A stretch of 64,000 bases of DNA from Pseudomonas kitaguniensis. GTDB lineage: Bacteria; Pseudomonadota; Gammaproteobacteria; Pseudomonadales; Pseudomonadaceae. Location: the NCBI RefSeq assembly GCF_009296165.1, contig NZ_VUAZ01000041.1:16218-80217 (forward strand). Direction: 5' to 3'. Position 1 is the first letter of the stretch. Every line of letters starts with the position of its first letter. Positions 27,273 through 35,934 of the stretch are shown piece after piece. A program made the translations under genes and the position numbers. The notes below the pieces were generated by a model. The model had not been told where the DNA came from, made no database searches, and saw only the letters and a list, made by a program, of their open reading frames with translations.

Positions 27273-29247
27273 TTATGCCGAGGTGTTCTTGAAGGTAATC
27301 ACGGGTGAAGACGCGCTGCTGTCATTGGCCAACACCGGCAACTCTCGACGCAATACCCAGAGCGTGATCGGTTTGGGCAGAACTCTGGCCAAACGGATCA
27401 GCCACCTCATCGATAAAGGAAACAAGTAGTCCCAGCGCTGGCTGCGCATTGCGTAGAGCATGTGATCGACGGCTGCCGCTTCGGAAATTTCCAGCGGTGC
27501 CGGCATGCCATCGTTTGCGGTTTTAGCGGTGGCCACAAACCTGGGTAGAGCGACAGAAAGCGAATACCTCTGTTACCAAACTCAATGCGACATGTATCAA
27601 TCAACAGGCGCAGTGCGCCTTTAGCGGCGCAATATGGGCCCTGCAACGTCACCCCCAGGAACCCCGCCAGTGAATTGGTGTGCACGACAAAACCATGCCC
27701 CTGGCGACTCATATGCTCCAGGGCGGGGAACAGATAATTGACCACCACATCATAGTTCGAGCGCATATACGCAGTGACGTCGGACGCACTCATCTCACGC
27801 ATATCCAACGCAGGTGCACCGCCTGCATTCAGTACGACCACATCCAGACGACCGTACAGCTCGACAATTTCACCCACCAGATCGGCCGCCGCATGCTCAT
27901 CCAGGGCGTCCACTGCCGAGACCAGGCATTTGCCACCCTGGAGCGTGATTTCCAGTTGCAGGTCGTTCAACAGCTCCTTGCGCCGAGCCGTGGCCACAAC
28001 CCAGGCGCCTTCCTGCGCCAGACGCACCGCCAGAGCGCGCCCCATGCCTGAGGACGCCCCCACCACCAGGACCACTTTGCGTGCAAAGCTGACGCGGTTG
28101 CTTGCCGGGCACCGGCGAAGCAAGCCGACCAACGTCAATGCAATCAGCGAGAACACGGCGCTGACCAACAGCACGTACTCGGCGTTCTCCCCCACCACCC
28201 ATTGTGACGCCATCAAGGGCCCAAAAGCGCACCCCAACAACTGCATGCCCGGCACCAACGCGGCAACTCGCCCCGAAGGATCAAGTTGCAGAGCAATACG
28301 TACCTGGAAGGGTGTCAGCATCAGCCAGACCAGGCCAAATGCGCCGCACAGCAGCAGAAATACCCTGACGCCCATATCCGCAGAAAAATACATACCCAGC
28401 GCGATGCCGCCCAACAACAAAGCGGCGACGGCCAACAACGAAAAGTCCGAGACCCGGCGTACCAGGACGATCCCCAGGCAGCCGCCCAATACCTGCATGA
28501 GCAAGGTACCGGAGATCAGCAATTGTGCGTTTTGCGCATCAAGCCCCACGTATTTGCTTAACGGCTCAAGATAAGCCCAAAGCCCACCAATCGCGCTGAG
28601 CTGCATAAAGACCAGCCCGAGCAATAACAGGTGATTAAGACCCCAACCGAACCCGGCATCATCCGTTCGCTGTGCTTGCTGATTGGCCAGCCGAATGGGT
28701 TGCCACCGAACCAACAACAAAGAAGCTGCCGTCAGCGTACCCAGGAACACGAAACCATAAGACGAGGTGCTCTGAATAGGCAGCACCCAATACGCCAACA
28801 CCGCAGCCACCAAGGCCTGGCCAAGGGTTTGCACCACCATGAACACCCCCGCCACGCGGTCAGGTGCCGGGCCTTGACGATCAGGTTCACGGTGCCCCAT
28901 AACAGCAAACCTTCGGCCAGGCCGGCCAAGGCCCGCGCCACTGCCAGTGCGCCATCCCCGGTGGTATTGGCCGTGACCAGGTCCATACCCGATGCCGCCA
29001 GGATAGCGACGACGGTGAGCTGGCGCAGGCTGAACACGGAGCGCAATAAATCGCCCAGGACGACACCCAGCCCCAGCGCGAGAATTTCGCCCATTGCAAC
29101 CAAGCCGACGCCCTCAAGTGAAAGCCGGTTCTGCGCCAGCAACTCTCCCAGCAACAAGGGTTGCAGCCCCACCATCAGCACGGCGATAGAGCCCAGCGCC
29201 AAGGCGACACTCAGGTGTTTACGGGAAACAGCGGACGGCATGTGCAT
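27273..29247 (-). pseudogene. MFS transporter fused to a short-chain dehydrogenase, two frameshifts
   Basis: The first ~400 residues are a major facilitator: the start MHMPSAVSRKHLSVALALGSIAV, then about 12 hydrophobic segments through GLLRRCPAS. They continue without a stop into a complete SDR: VVLVVGASSGMGRALAVRLAQEGA, LNAGGAPA, catalytic HTNSLAG and YCAAKG. The C-terminus has WDYLFPLSMRWLIRL. The two breaks are near 28859-28866 (expected RHPDRVAGVF) and 27536-27540 (expected LYPGFVATAK). Each is fixed by adding one base, giving about 658 residues. Such a fusion suggests a substrate or product is exported or imported and reduced or oxidised at the membrane. It is the last gene of a seven-gene minus-strand series starting at the DUF2147 gene. 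Confidence 0.82.
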
Positions 29248-29271
29248 GGCGTTACACCTCTTGAAGGGTTT

Positions 29272-29892
29272 TCAGTAACCACGGTTTTCCGGCGGAATCT
29301 CGCCTTGGGCAAAACATTGCGTCGCACGTTGCTCATCCTTCATCAGTCGGCTGTTGGCAACTCGCACTACCCACCAAGGCAGCAGTGTCATCTTGGCACC
29401 GGAGGCCTTGGCGAGGGTGAACGCCTTGGCGCATTTTTCAAACAGCTGCGCATTCATCGCCATCCGGGTACCGGTGGTGCCCAGGGTCGCGGGCACGCCC
29501 TTGATCAACACGGCATTGCCGCCCCGCTGCAAGGCGCCGGCAATGTCCTGGACTGACGCCGCCGGCGCCCCCATGTGGCCAATATGCCGTGCCTGCTCAT
29601 CAAACAGAATGGGCATAACCCCGCCAAAGTCTGCCAAGCGCTGGGCGAAGTCTCCTCCGCCCAGCAAAATGGCACCGACGTCACTCCGGGCACGGTAGAT
29701 CGCCTGGTGGGTCTGGCTGTCACCCAGCACATGTACCGGCCAACCGACGTGGGTGGGGGCCAAGTCATCCAACGGGCCCCACCACATGCTTTGCTCGCCC
29801 GGTATACGCAAGGAAAAACTGCTCCCCTCCTGTACCAGACCCACCAGCCGTTGCCGGATTTCCAGCCATTGTTGCCGCAGTACATCCTGCAT
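29272..29892 (-). CDS. Class II aldolase-like protein lacking the metal-binding histidines
   Basis: This protein of about 206 residues can be aligned by eye to class II aldolases of the adducin/fuculose-phosphate type, sharing THQAIYRARSDVGAILL with typical members (THxAIYRARPDVGAVVHTH). Where the family has the zinc-binding HTH, this protein has GGG (residues 78-80), and the downstream NHG motif reads IKG. It should therefore not bind the catalytic zinc. It lies 10 bases after the aminotransferase gene and two genes after an intact homologue, so it may be a regulatory or scaffold partner, or a relative with altered chemistry. GAGG lies 8 bases before the ATG. The family call is moderate and the function unknown. 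Confidence 0.75.
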   Translation of the reverse strand: MQDVLRQQWLEIRQRLVGLVQEGSSFSLRIPGEQSMWWGPLDDLAPTHVGWPVHVLGDSQTHQAIYRARSDVGAILLGGGDFAQRLADFGGVMPILFDEQARHIGHMGAPAASVQDIAGALQRGGNAVLIKGVPATLGTTGTRMAMNAQLFEKCAKAFTLAKASGAKMTLLPWWVVRVANSRLMKDEQRATQCFAQGEIPPENRGY

Positions 29893-29902
29893 CACGCTCA
29901 CC

Positions 29903-31384
29903 TCACACCAGTTGAAAAACGGCGTCGAATCGCTCGAGCGCGTCGTCGATGACGTCGTCGGTATCAGCCAGGCTGGTATAGATCCGGCTGCCGGCCAGCG
30001 TGATCAACCCATGTGCCGTATAAGCCGCACCCATTTCTTCCATCATGTGTTTACGCGACTTGGCTTCATGACGTGCACGCAGCAACTTGAGCGGGTTGCT
30101 GGTATCCAGCAACAACACGCCTGAGGTTTGCAGGTGCACGATCGAGCCCATGTTATAGGCCACATACGGTAGGCCACGGCGGTTAATGATTTCGTCCAGC
30201 CCCTTGCGCATACGGTCACCAGCGCGTCCCGCCAAAGCCGGCGCATTCAGTTTGCGCGCCTCGGTCAAAGCGTAGTAGCCCGCCACGCAGGACAGCGGGT
30301 TGGCCGACAACGTGCCGCCGACAAAGGCCCGTCGTGCAGAAGTACCAATACCGCCGGCGAGCAGCTGCATCACCTCCCTGCGCCCGCCGATGGCACCGGC
30401 CATGGGGTAGCCGCCGGTCAGGCATTTGCCAAGTACGGTGATGTCCGGCATCACGTTGAAATACGCTTGTGCGCCCCCCAGGCCCGCACGGAAACCCGTG
30501 ACCACTTCATCGAAAATCAGCAACGTGTCGAACTCGTCGCAGAGCTTGCGCAGTTGACGGTTGAAGTCCGGGTGCACCGGGCGCGTGCCGCTTTCCGGGC
30601 CAAAGGGTTCGACCATGATCGCCGCCGTGCCGCCGCGCAGGCGATTGATCTGCAAGCGCCGACGCAACGCGTCCAGGTTATTCGGCGGGCTTTCCTGGGT
30701 GTTAGCCGTGGCGCCGCGTGGAATGCCGACGGCCTCCATACGGCCGGTGCCCGGCAATCGCATGCCGTATACCAACTGGTCACTCCAACCGTGATACGCC
30801 CCGCCGATCTTGATCACCCATTTCTTGCGGGTATACGCGCGCGCCAGGCGCACCGCCGCCATGACCGCCTCGGTACCGGAGCCCAGCAGGCGCACCATGT
30901 CGACGCCAGGCATCACTTCGCAGACCAACTGCGCCAGCTTCACCTCGTATTCATGCAGCAGGCCGGTGACCGGACCGCAGTCGTCGAGGATCCGATTGAC
31001 CTGCTCACGAATCGCCGGATGGTTGGAGCCCAGCAAAGTCGGCCCGCCGGCCTGTAGAAAATCGATATAGCGGTTGCCGTCCACATCGGTCAGGTGCGCG
31101 CCCTTGGCCTGGGCGATGGCGAGGGGGAACGGGTGATTGAACGCGAGGTTATGCTGCACGCCCCCCGGTATGAATTTTTTGGCCCCCTCGGCGAGCCGCT
31201 TCGAACCCTGGCAGCGCTCGTCGAAGTAGCCCATGACCTTGTTCAGCGCCTCACGCTTCAAGGGGCGAATGGGTTGCTTGACCAGCGCATCGAACCGTCG
31301 ATAGAGCGAGTCAACATCAGGCCATTGCGAAACTGCGGAATCTGCCGCCGCAGGCAATGTGATGGGGTCCAGGGGTTTGTTCAT
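29903..31384 (-). CDS. Class III (glutamate-1-semialdehyde-like) aminotransferase
   Basis: This protein of about 493 residues belongs to the fold-type I, class III aminotransferase/GSAM family. Features are GVQHNLAFNHPFPLAIAQAKGAHLTDVDGNRYIDFLQAGG near residue 75 (family start), GSGTEAVMAAVRLARAYT (PLP phosphate site), AYHGWSD, the Asp of LLIFDEVVTGFR and the PLP lysine in TVLGKCLTGGYPMAG. Members move an amino group or isomerise aminated aldehydes. Proteins of this type often act on amino sugars or in antibiotic and lipid assembly, not only in tetrapyrrole synthesis. The ATG at 31384 overlaps the stop of the aldolase gene (ATGA), so the kinase, aldolase and aminotransferase genes are translationally coupled. 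The substrate is not readable from sequence. Confidence 0.9.
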   Translation of the reverse strand: MNKPLDPITLPAAADSAVSQWPDVDSLYRRFDALVKQPIRPLKREALNKVMGYFDERCQGSKRLAEGAKKFIPGGVQHNLAFNHPFPLAIAQAKGAHLTDVDGNRYIDFLQAGGPTLLGSNHPAIREQVNRILDDCGPVTGLLHEYEVKLAQLVCEVMPGVDMVRLLGSGTEAVMAAVRLARAYTRKKWVIKIGGAYHGWSDQLVYGMRLPGTGRMEAVGIPRGATANTQESPPNNLDALRRRLQINRLRGGTAAIMVEPFGPESGTRPVHPDFNRQLRKLCDEFDTLLIFDEVVTGFRAGLGGAQAYFNVMPDITVLGKCLTGGYPMAGAIGGRREVMQLLAGGIGTSARRAFVGGTLSANPLSCVAGYYALTEARKLNAPALAGRAGDRMRKGLDEIINRRGLPYVAYNMGSIVHLQTSGVLLLDTSNPLKLLRARHEAKSRKHMMEEMGAAYTAHGLITLAGSRIYTSLADTDDVIDDALERFDAVFQLV

Positions 31385-32058
31385 GATGGGATCTCGGAAG
31401 AAGAGTGAGCATCGACAGCGCTGCAACGCACCAAGGCGTCGACCAGGCGTGCCACGGCGGCAGGTGACTGTGATTTATGACGGGACTGTTCGGTGATTTG
31501 GCGTAACAGGTAGTCACGGCAAAAGGTCTCGAGGTCCTCGAGGCGCGACAGAGTTGTCTCGACATCCGGGCCACAGCACAACACCCCGTGGTTGCGCATC
31601 AGGTACGCGTTGTAATCCCAACGAATGGCCCGGCCGAACTTGCCGGCCAGCCAGTTGGACCCTGAAGGCGCGTACCCGACCAGGGGAATGTGTTTACCCA
31701 AGGAATCCCACAGTTCAGGGTTGGGCACATCCATTGGTTTACCGAGCAAGGTGCAAGCACTGGCTACGGGCTGATGCGTGTGGATGCTGCACTGCACATC
31801 CGGGCGCGCCCGCAGGATTTTTGCATGTAGCCCGCTTTCAACCGTGGGGGCACGGTCACCGGAGAGCTGCGCCAGATCCTTGAGGCGCAGCACACAGACA
31901 TCCTCGGGGCGCATGGTGAAATAGTCAGTAGCCGACGGCGTGACCGCGATGTGCTGCGCATCGATACGCAACGCGAGATTGCCGCCCGTGGCCGCAAAAA
32001 AGCCGCGGTGACACAGATGCTGCGAGAGCTCGACAATTTGCTCTTGGACATGACTCAT
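31381..32058 (-). CDS. Class II aldolase / adducin-family sugar-phosphate aldolase
   Basis: This 225-residue protein has the full metal site of fuculose-1-phosphate-type aldolases: Glu74 in PTVESGLH, His93 and His95 in SIHTHQPVAS, and His157 in RNHGVL. The family cleaves or forms phosphorylated ketoses (L-fuculose, L-ribulose, L-rhamnulose or related) to dihydroxyacetone phosphate or a pyruvate-type product plus an aldehyde, or epimerises them. It overlaps the stop of the kinase gene by four bases, so a kinase-then-aldolase sequence is strongly implied: phosphorylation of a ketose or polyol followed by retro-aldol cleavage. The enzyme that would act on the aldehyde product is not obvious, though two aldehyde dehydrogenases occur nearby. 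Confidence 0.9.
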   Translation of the reverse strand: MSHVQEQIVELSQHLCHRGFFAATGGNLALRIDAQHIAVTPSATDYFTMRPEDVCVLRLKDLAQLSGDRAPTVESGLHAKILRARPDVQCSIHTHQPVASACTLLGKPMDVPNPELWDSLGKHIPLVGYAPSGSNWLAGKFGRAIRWDYNAYLMRNHGVLCCGPDVETTLSRLEDLETFCRDYLLRQITEQSRHKSQSPAAVARLVDALVRCSAVDAHSSSEIPS

Positions 32059-33683
32059 GAGGCCGTCTCCTGTATGGGGTTCAGTCGCCGGTAAAGCGGC
32101 GCAAGGCGCGTGCGCACCTCCTGGAACGTGGCGAATTGGTCGTCGTACAGCGCGCGGGTCACGCGGGACGGTTCAAACAGGCGGTGGGGGCGCTTGAGGC
32201 GGGAAAGGTCGTGGAACTGCAGCTTGCCCAACGCCACCGCCGCAATGAACGCCGCCCCGCGTGCATTGGTCTGGATGGCGTTCTGCGGCTGCTGGATAAC
32301 GCGCCCACAGACGTCAGCCATGATCTGGCACCACACATCCGATTGGGCACCGCCACCGGTGGCCACGATCACATCGCTGGGCTGGCCGAGAAAACGCGCG
32401 AACGGCTCGAACATCCAGCGCGTATTGAGGGCGACTCCCTCCATGAAGGCGCGGATGATGTCCTCCCGCGAGTGCTCCAGCTTCAGATTGAACAGACCGG
32501 CGCGCAGGCTTGGATCACTGATTGGTGAGCGCTCACCACACAGCCAGGGTGTGTAGATCAACCCTCTCGACCCCGGTGGCACGCGTGCGGCGATACGGTC
32601 AAGCAAGGCATAGACGTCCGGCTGCTGTTCATCACTGAGCAGCTCATCCGGGTGGTACAGCACCTTGTCGCGCAGGAATGAAAGGTTTGCGCCCGCCGCC
32701 GACTGCATGGCCATCGCCAGGTAGCGACCGTTGACGGCACTGGGTACCGCAGCTATGTGGTGACGCACGCTGGTTTTCTTGAAAGGGACGTGAGCCCCTA
32801 CCCACGACGAGGTGCCCAGATAGAGGTGCGGAGCAAAATCGCTGACGCTGGCGCCGACGGCCACCGCCGAGGTGTCGACGGCACCCGCCACCACTTGCGT
32901 AGTGCGCGCCAGTCCGAGCGTCTCGGCAAGCTCCGGGCGCAGCGTGCCGATAACTTCGGTGGAGCGGACAAGCTCAGGCAGTTTGCCGGCCTCTATTCCC
33001 AGTGCCTTGACCAGCCCGTCGTCGTAGCGGATGCGGTGAGGGTCGCGGTTATCGGTGATCCATGCGGTCAACATCGAGTCGCTGGTGGCGCAATAGCGAC
33101 CCGACAGCCGTAGGTTCATATAGTCGAGCACGTTGAGAAACTTGTAGGTTCGCTCATAGCGCTGCGGCTCGTGATCGACGATATAGGCCATGTGCCCGGC
33201 GGCATCCATGCCGGACAACGAGGCCACGCCACCGGTCAGGCGCAATGAACGCCAGAGCTTGAGCGGTCCATAGCCAGCCAGGCTGAACCGCCCTCCTCCC
33301 ATGCGTTTTTTCACCGCGCCGGCCCCTCGTTTGTCCAGCCACAACATGGCACGTCCAATAGCCACGCCGTCCCGATCTACACACACAGTGCCTTCGCCCT
33401 GTGTTGAGCAACACACCGCGATCACCTGGCGCCGCCGGACTGGATCGGCGCTGAGCAGTTCATTGGCGCCACGCAGGAAAGCATTCCACCAATCCTGCGG
33501 TTCCTGTTCGACGCTCAACCCGCTCACATGCAGCGGCACACTGTGAAACGCCCACGCCCGGATATCGCCTTCCAGTGAAACCAGGGCGCACTTGCAACCG
33601 GAGGTGCCGAGGTCCACAGCCAGGACGAGTTGCTCCAGACCGGTGGCCGCCTGAGGCGTCCGGGATAAGAAAAGCGAAGTCAT
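32055..33683 (-). CDS. FGGY-family carbohydrate kinase (xylulokinase-like)
   Basis: This 542-residue ATP-dependent kinase of the FGGY family has a phosphate-1 motif VDLGTSGCKCALVSLEG near residue 23, GAVDTSAVAVGASVSDF with YLGTSSWVGAHV (phosphate 2) and the adenosine motif VATGGGAQSDVWCQIMADV. The sugar-binding loop GKLPELVRSTEVIGTLRPELAETLGL is close to xylulokinase. Family members phosphorylate xylulose, ribulose, fuculose, glycerol, erythritol and similar substrates, so the substrate here is open. It lies 10 bases after the TorF-like gene and overlaps the aldolase gene, within a series of minus-strand genes. Its role is likely the first committed step of the pathway. Confidence 0.92.
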   Translation of the reverse strand: MTSLFLSRTPQAATGLEQLVLAVDLGTSGCKCALVSLEGDIRAWAFHSVPLHVSGLSVEQEPQDWWNAFLRGANELLSADPVRRRQVIAVCCSTQGEGTVCVDRDGVAIGRAMLWLDKRGAGAVKKRMGGGRFSLAGYGPLKLWRSLRLTGGVASLSGMDAAGHMAYIVDHEPQRYERTYKFLNVLDYMNLRLSGRYCATSDSMLTAWITDNRDPHRIRYDDGLVKALGIEAGKLPELVRSTEVIGTLRPELAETLGLARTTQVVAGAVDTSAVAVGASVSDFAPHLYLGTSSWVGAHVPFKKTSVRHHIAAVPSAVNGRYLAMAMQSAAGANLSFLRDKVLYHPDELLSDEQQPDVYALLDRIAARVPPGSRGLIYTPWLCGERSPISDPSLRAGLFNLKLEHSREDIIRAFMEGVALNTRWMFEPFARFLGQPSDVIVATGGGAQSDVWCQIMADVCGRVIQQPQNAIQTNARGAAFIAAVALGKLQFHDLSRLKRPHRLFEPSRVTRALYDDQFATFQEVRTRLAPLYRRLNPIQETAS

Positions 33684-33693
33684 AGAGGTTTAC

Positions 33694-34575
33694 TCAAAAA
33701 GTACGCGAAATCGATGCGACCCAACGGTTGTCATCCGTGGCACGCACATGCCCATCGTCCTCGACCATGTACAGTTCACGCGCCTTGGTCTTGACCGCTA
33801 TCCAGTCGATGCCCCAGTCGAATCCCAACCAGCGGTGGCTCAGGCCGATGTCATAGTCGGCCGCATCCGCCTCGGAAAAATTGACGAGTTGCTGGTAACC
33901 AGCGTGCAGCTTCAGCGTGGTGTTCATCCCCAGCGCATATTTGTAGTCCAGGTCATAGAGCATGCTGCCACGGGAGTTACGGTCGCCCTTGGCGTAGCAT
34001 TCCAGGCCCTTCGTGGGATCGTCACGAAACTGCAACTGGGCGCCGCACACACCGCCGGTGTTGGCACCACGGTAGGTTTTGGACAGCACCCGAGCGACTC
34101 GACCTTCCAACGCACCGTAGCCAATTTCCAACACCGCGAACTGGCTGTTGTAGTTGGTCGTGCGCTCATCGGTGGGGGTGAAGGTTTCAAAGTCAAATTT
34201 GTTCGGCGCCTTGAACTGTGCGCCGGGGAACATTTCCGCGGCCACGCCCAGGCCGTAATGCCATGCCTCCGGATCGCCGAACCGATAACCACTCGCCAGT
34301 AAAACGCCCACTCCGTCGCCATCAATGAATTGTTTTTTGCTGACGGTGGTGAACTCGGCAAGCGCGACCAGGCCACTTTCATGGGCAACCTGAACGGTGA
34401 CCCGGGCGCCGGGATGGTTTAACGAATCCGAAACGCCCCGGGTCCTGACATCGGATACAGCCTTGGCTGTGACATCAATGGCATAGCTGGCCATTTCGTC
34501 GGCGAATGCCAAGGACGGGCTGACGATAGGCCACAGCAAAGCAGCCATCAGACAATGGTGTGTCGTTGCACGCAT
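33694..34575 (-). CDS. TorF/Gcw_chp-family putative outer-membrane channel
   Basis: This 293-residue protein has a signal peptide (cleavage near LAFA) and the TorF-like opening AVSDVRTRGVSDSLNHPGARVTVQVAHESGLV. Alternating beta-strand patterns follow throughout, and it ends in SRTF, a terminal Phe as in outer-membrane barrels. Family members are proposed channels in Gram-negative outer membranes. Its place in front of the kinase gene suggests it admits the pathway substrate. AGGAG lies about 7 bases before ATG 34575. DUF2147 is encoded upstream (27-base gap) on the same strand. The family call rests on the N-terminal pattern and barrel features. Confidence 0.75.
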   Translation of the reverse strand: MRATTHHCLMAALLWPIVSPSLAFADEMASYAIDVTAKAVSDVRTRGVSDSLNHPGARVTVQVAHESGLVALAEFTTVSKKQFIDGDGVGVLLASGYRFGDPEAWHYGLGVAAEMFPGAQFKAPNKFDFETFTPTDERTTNYNSQFAVLEIGYGALEGRVARVLSKTYRGANTGGVCGAQLQFRDDPTKGLECYAKGDRNSRGSMLYDLDYKYALGMNTTLKLHAGYQQLVNFSEADAADYDIGLSHRWLGFDWGIDWIAVKTKARELYMVEDDGHVRATDDNRWVASISRTF

Positions 34576-34602
34576 GAGGCGCTCCTACAAGAAAGGTCGG
34601 AT

Positions 34603-35028
34603 TTACAAAGTGCAAACCGGTGCAGGAGGCAGTGAGGCAATACGTTCCAATTGCTCTGTCTTGCCGAGTATCTCGGTACCGACAAAAGCCCGGACATTGA
34701 GGAGACCCTCTTTGACGCGAACAACGCCTTTGTATTTTTTATGATCGCGGGGATCAAACACCCAACCATCGCGCCATGCTTCCTGGTCGAAACGATCCAG
34801 TTGCATGATCTGTACGCCGCAATCGCTGGTGGTGGAGGCCATGTCCTTGACCCAGACCACCTTTCCACACAGCGCGCCGGGTTTATCGACGCAATCGTCG
34901 ACTTTGACCACCGCATCCTTTTCCGAGGTAAGCCATAGGCCTTTGGCTTCCTGTGGACCCGCCGCCGCATAACCGATGGAAGAGCACGCCAGTGCCAGTG
35001 AAAGGAACAGCCATTGCCGAGCGTTCAT
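34603..35028 (-). CDS. DUF2147-domain secreted protein
   Basis: This protein of about 141 residues has a signal peptide (cleavage near GYAAA) followed by the DUF2147 pattern: GLWLTSEKDAVVKVDDCVDKPGALCGKVVWVKD, then WVFDPRDHKKYKGVVRVKEG and VRAFVGTEILGKTEQL. The family is found in the periplasm or outside the cell and has no certain function, though some members appear near lipid or porin genes. It is the first gene of the series that runs to the MFS-SDR gene and is divergent from a TetR gene. I chose ATG 35028 because AGG lies 8 bases upstream. ATG 35034 and GTG 35037 are alternatives. Confidence 0.85.
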   Translation of the reverse strand: MNARQWLFLSLALACSSIGYAAAGPQEAKGLWLTSEKDAVVKVDDCVDKPGALCGKVVWVKDMASTTSDCGVQIMQLDRFDQEAWRDGWVFDPRDHKKYKGVVRVKEGLLNVRAFVGTEILGKTEQLERIASLPPAPVCTL

Positions 35029-35085
35029 AGTCATCACCTGTATTTTTTGTTTTAAGAGACCGTCACACTAGCGACGCATCGGTTA

Positions 35086-35117
35086 TGATAGTCATCGCTA
35101 CACGATAGTTATAACTA
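35086..35117. promoter_or_regulatory. Candidate TetR operator region
   Basis: Two near-identical 10-base copies, TGATAGTCAT (35086-35095) and CGATAGTTAT (35103-35112), lie in the divergent region between DUF2147 and the TetR gene. The first is part of the symmetric ATGATAGTCAT and the second of the perfect palindrome TAGTTATAACTA (35106-35117). The arrangement fits binding by the divergently encoded TetR regulator to control both directions. No experiment supports this. Confidence 0.5.
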
Positions 35118-35190
35118 CCATTTCTAAGCTCAGCAACATTTTTTTTCATCTTGATAAGCTGATTCTTCAACCTTTCTTTGCTAGGTGCCT

Positions 35191-35865
35191 ATGGCCAAGC
35201 CCAACACTGCCAGCGCCCGCGTCGTTACCGCCGGGAAAACGCAAGACCAAAAGAAATCGCCTGCACAGCAGCGCAGCACCGAGACCTACGAGCGGATCCT
35301 GGTCGCGACCGCGCAGACCCTGTGTGATGTGGGAATCGAACGTCTGTCCACCAACCTGGTTTGCGAATGTGCAGGGCTGACGCCGCCTGCGTTGTACCGC
35401 TACTTTCCGAATAAATACGCGCTACTGAGCGTGCTGGGTGAGCGCCTGCTTGAAAAACAGAACGGCCTGATCGACCACTGGATTACCCCGCAATTGTTGT
35501 CCGGCCCGCCCGAGGATCTGGAATCGGCGCTGGCCGAACTGATCCTGGAAACCTACCGGGTCACCGACGCCACCTTGGGCGGTATGTGGATTCTCAAGGG
35601 ACTGCGCGCGGTACCGGCGCTGGAGCATGTGAGGATCGACTCCCACCGGCAGGTCTCAAGCGCACAGGCAGAAATCCTCGCGCAGGTGTTCCCGCAGGCA
35701 GATCCACAGCAACTCGCCACCGCCGCCAGGGTGGCGGTAGAGATGATCCACGCAACGATCGAGTTGTTGTTTGATGAGTCCCTGGACCCCAAGAGCGTGT
35801 GTGCCATGGTTGCCTCGATGATTATCAGTCATCTGGACCGGTTGACCCCGGCTCCAAACGTGTAA
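35191..35865 (+). CDS. TetR-family transcriptional regulator
   Basis: This protein of about 224 residues has an N-terminal helix-turn-helix (TYERILVATAQTLCDVGIERLSTNLVCECAGLTPPALYRYFPNKYALLSVL) and an all-helical ligand domain. The start ATG 35191 has AGG 6 bases upstream, and a GTG at 35185 is an alternative. The TetR gene is divergent from the DUF2147/TorF/kinase series and in line with the D-threonine-aldolase-like and aldehyde dehydrogenase genes. It probably regulates one or both sides by repression relieved by a pathway intermediate. The effector is unknown. Confidence 0.93.
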   Translation: MAKPNTASARVVTAGKTQDQKKSPAQQRSTETYERILVATAQTLCDVGIERLSTNLVCECAGLTPPALYRYFPNKYALLSVLGERLLEKQNGLIDHWITPQLLSGPPEDLESALAELILETYRVTDATLGGMWILKGLRAVPALEHVRIDSHRQVSSAQAEILAQVFPQADPQQLATAARVAVEMIHATIELLFDESLDPKSVCAMVASMIISHLDRLTPAPNV

Positions 35866-35934
35866 AGAGAGAGGAGCGAACATGGCCGGTGCGGACCCGT
35901 TGCCCGGCCGGATCGCACCTTCAACAGCAGCCAT

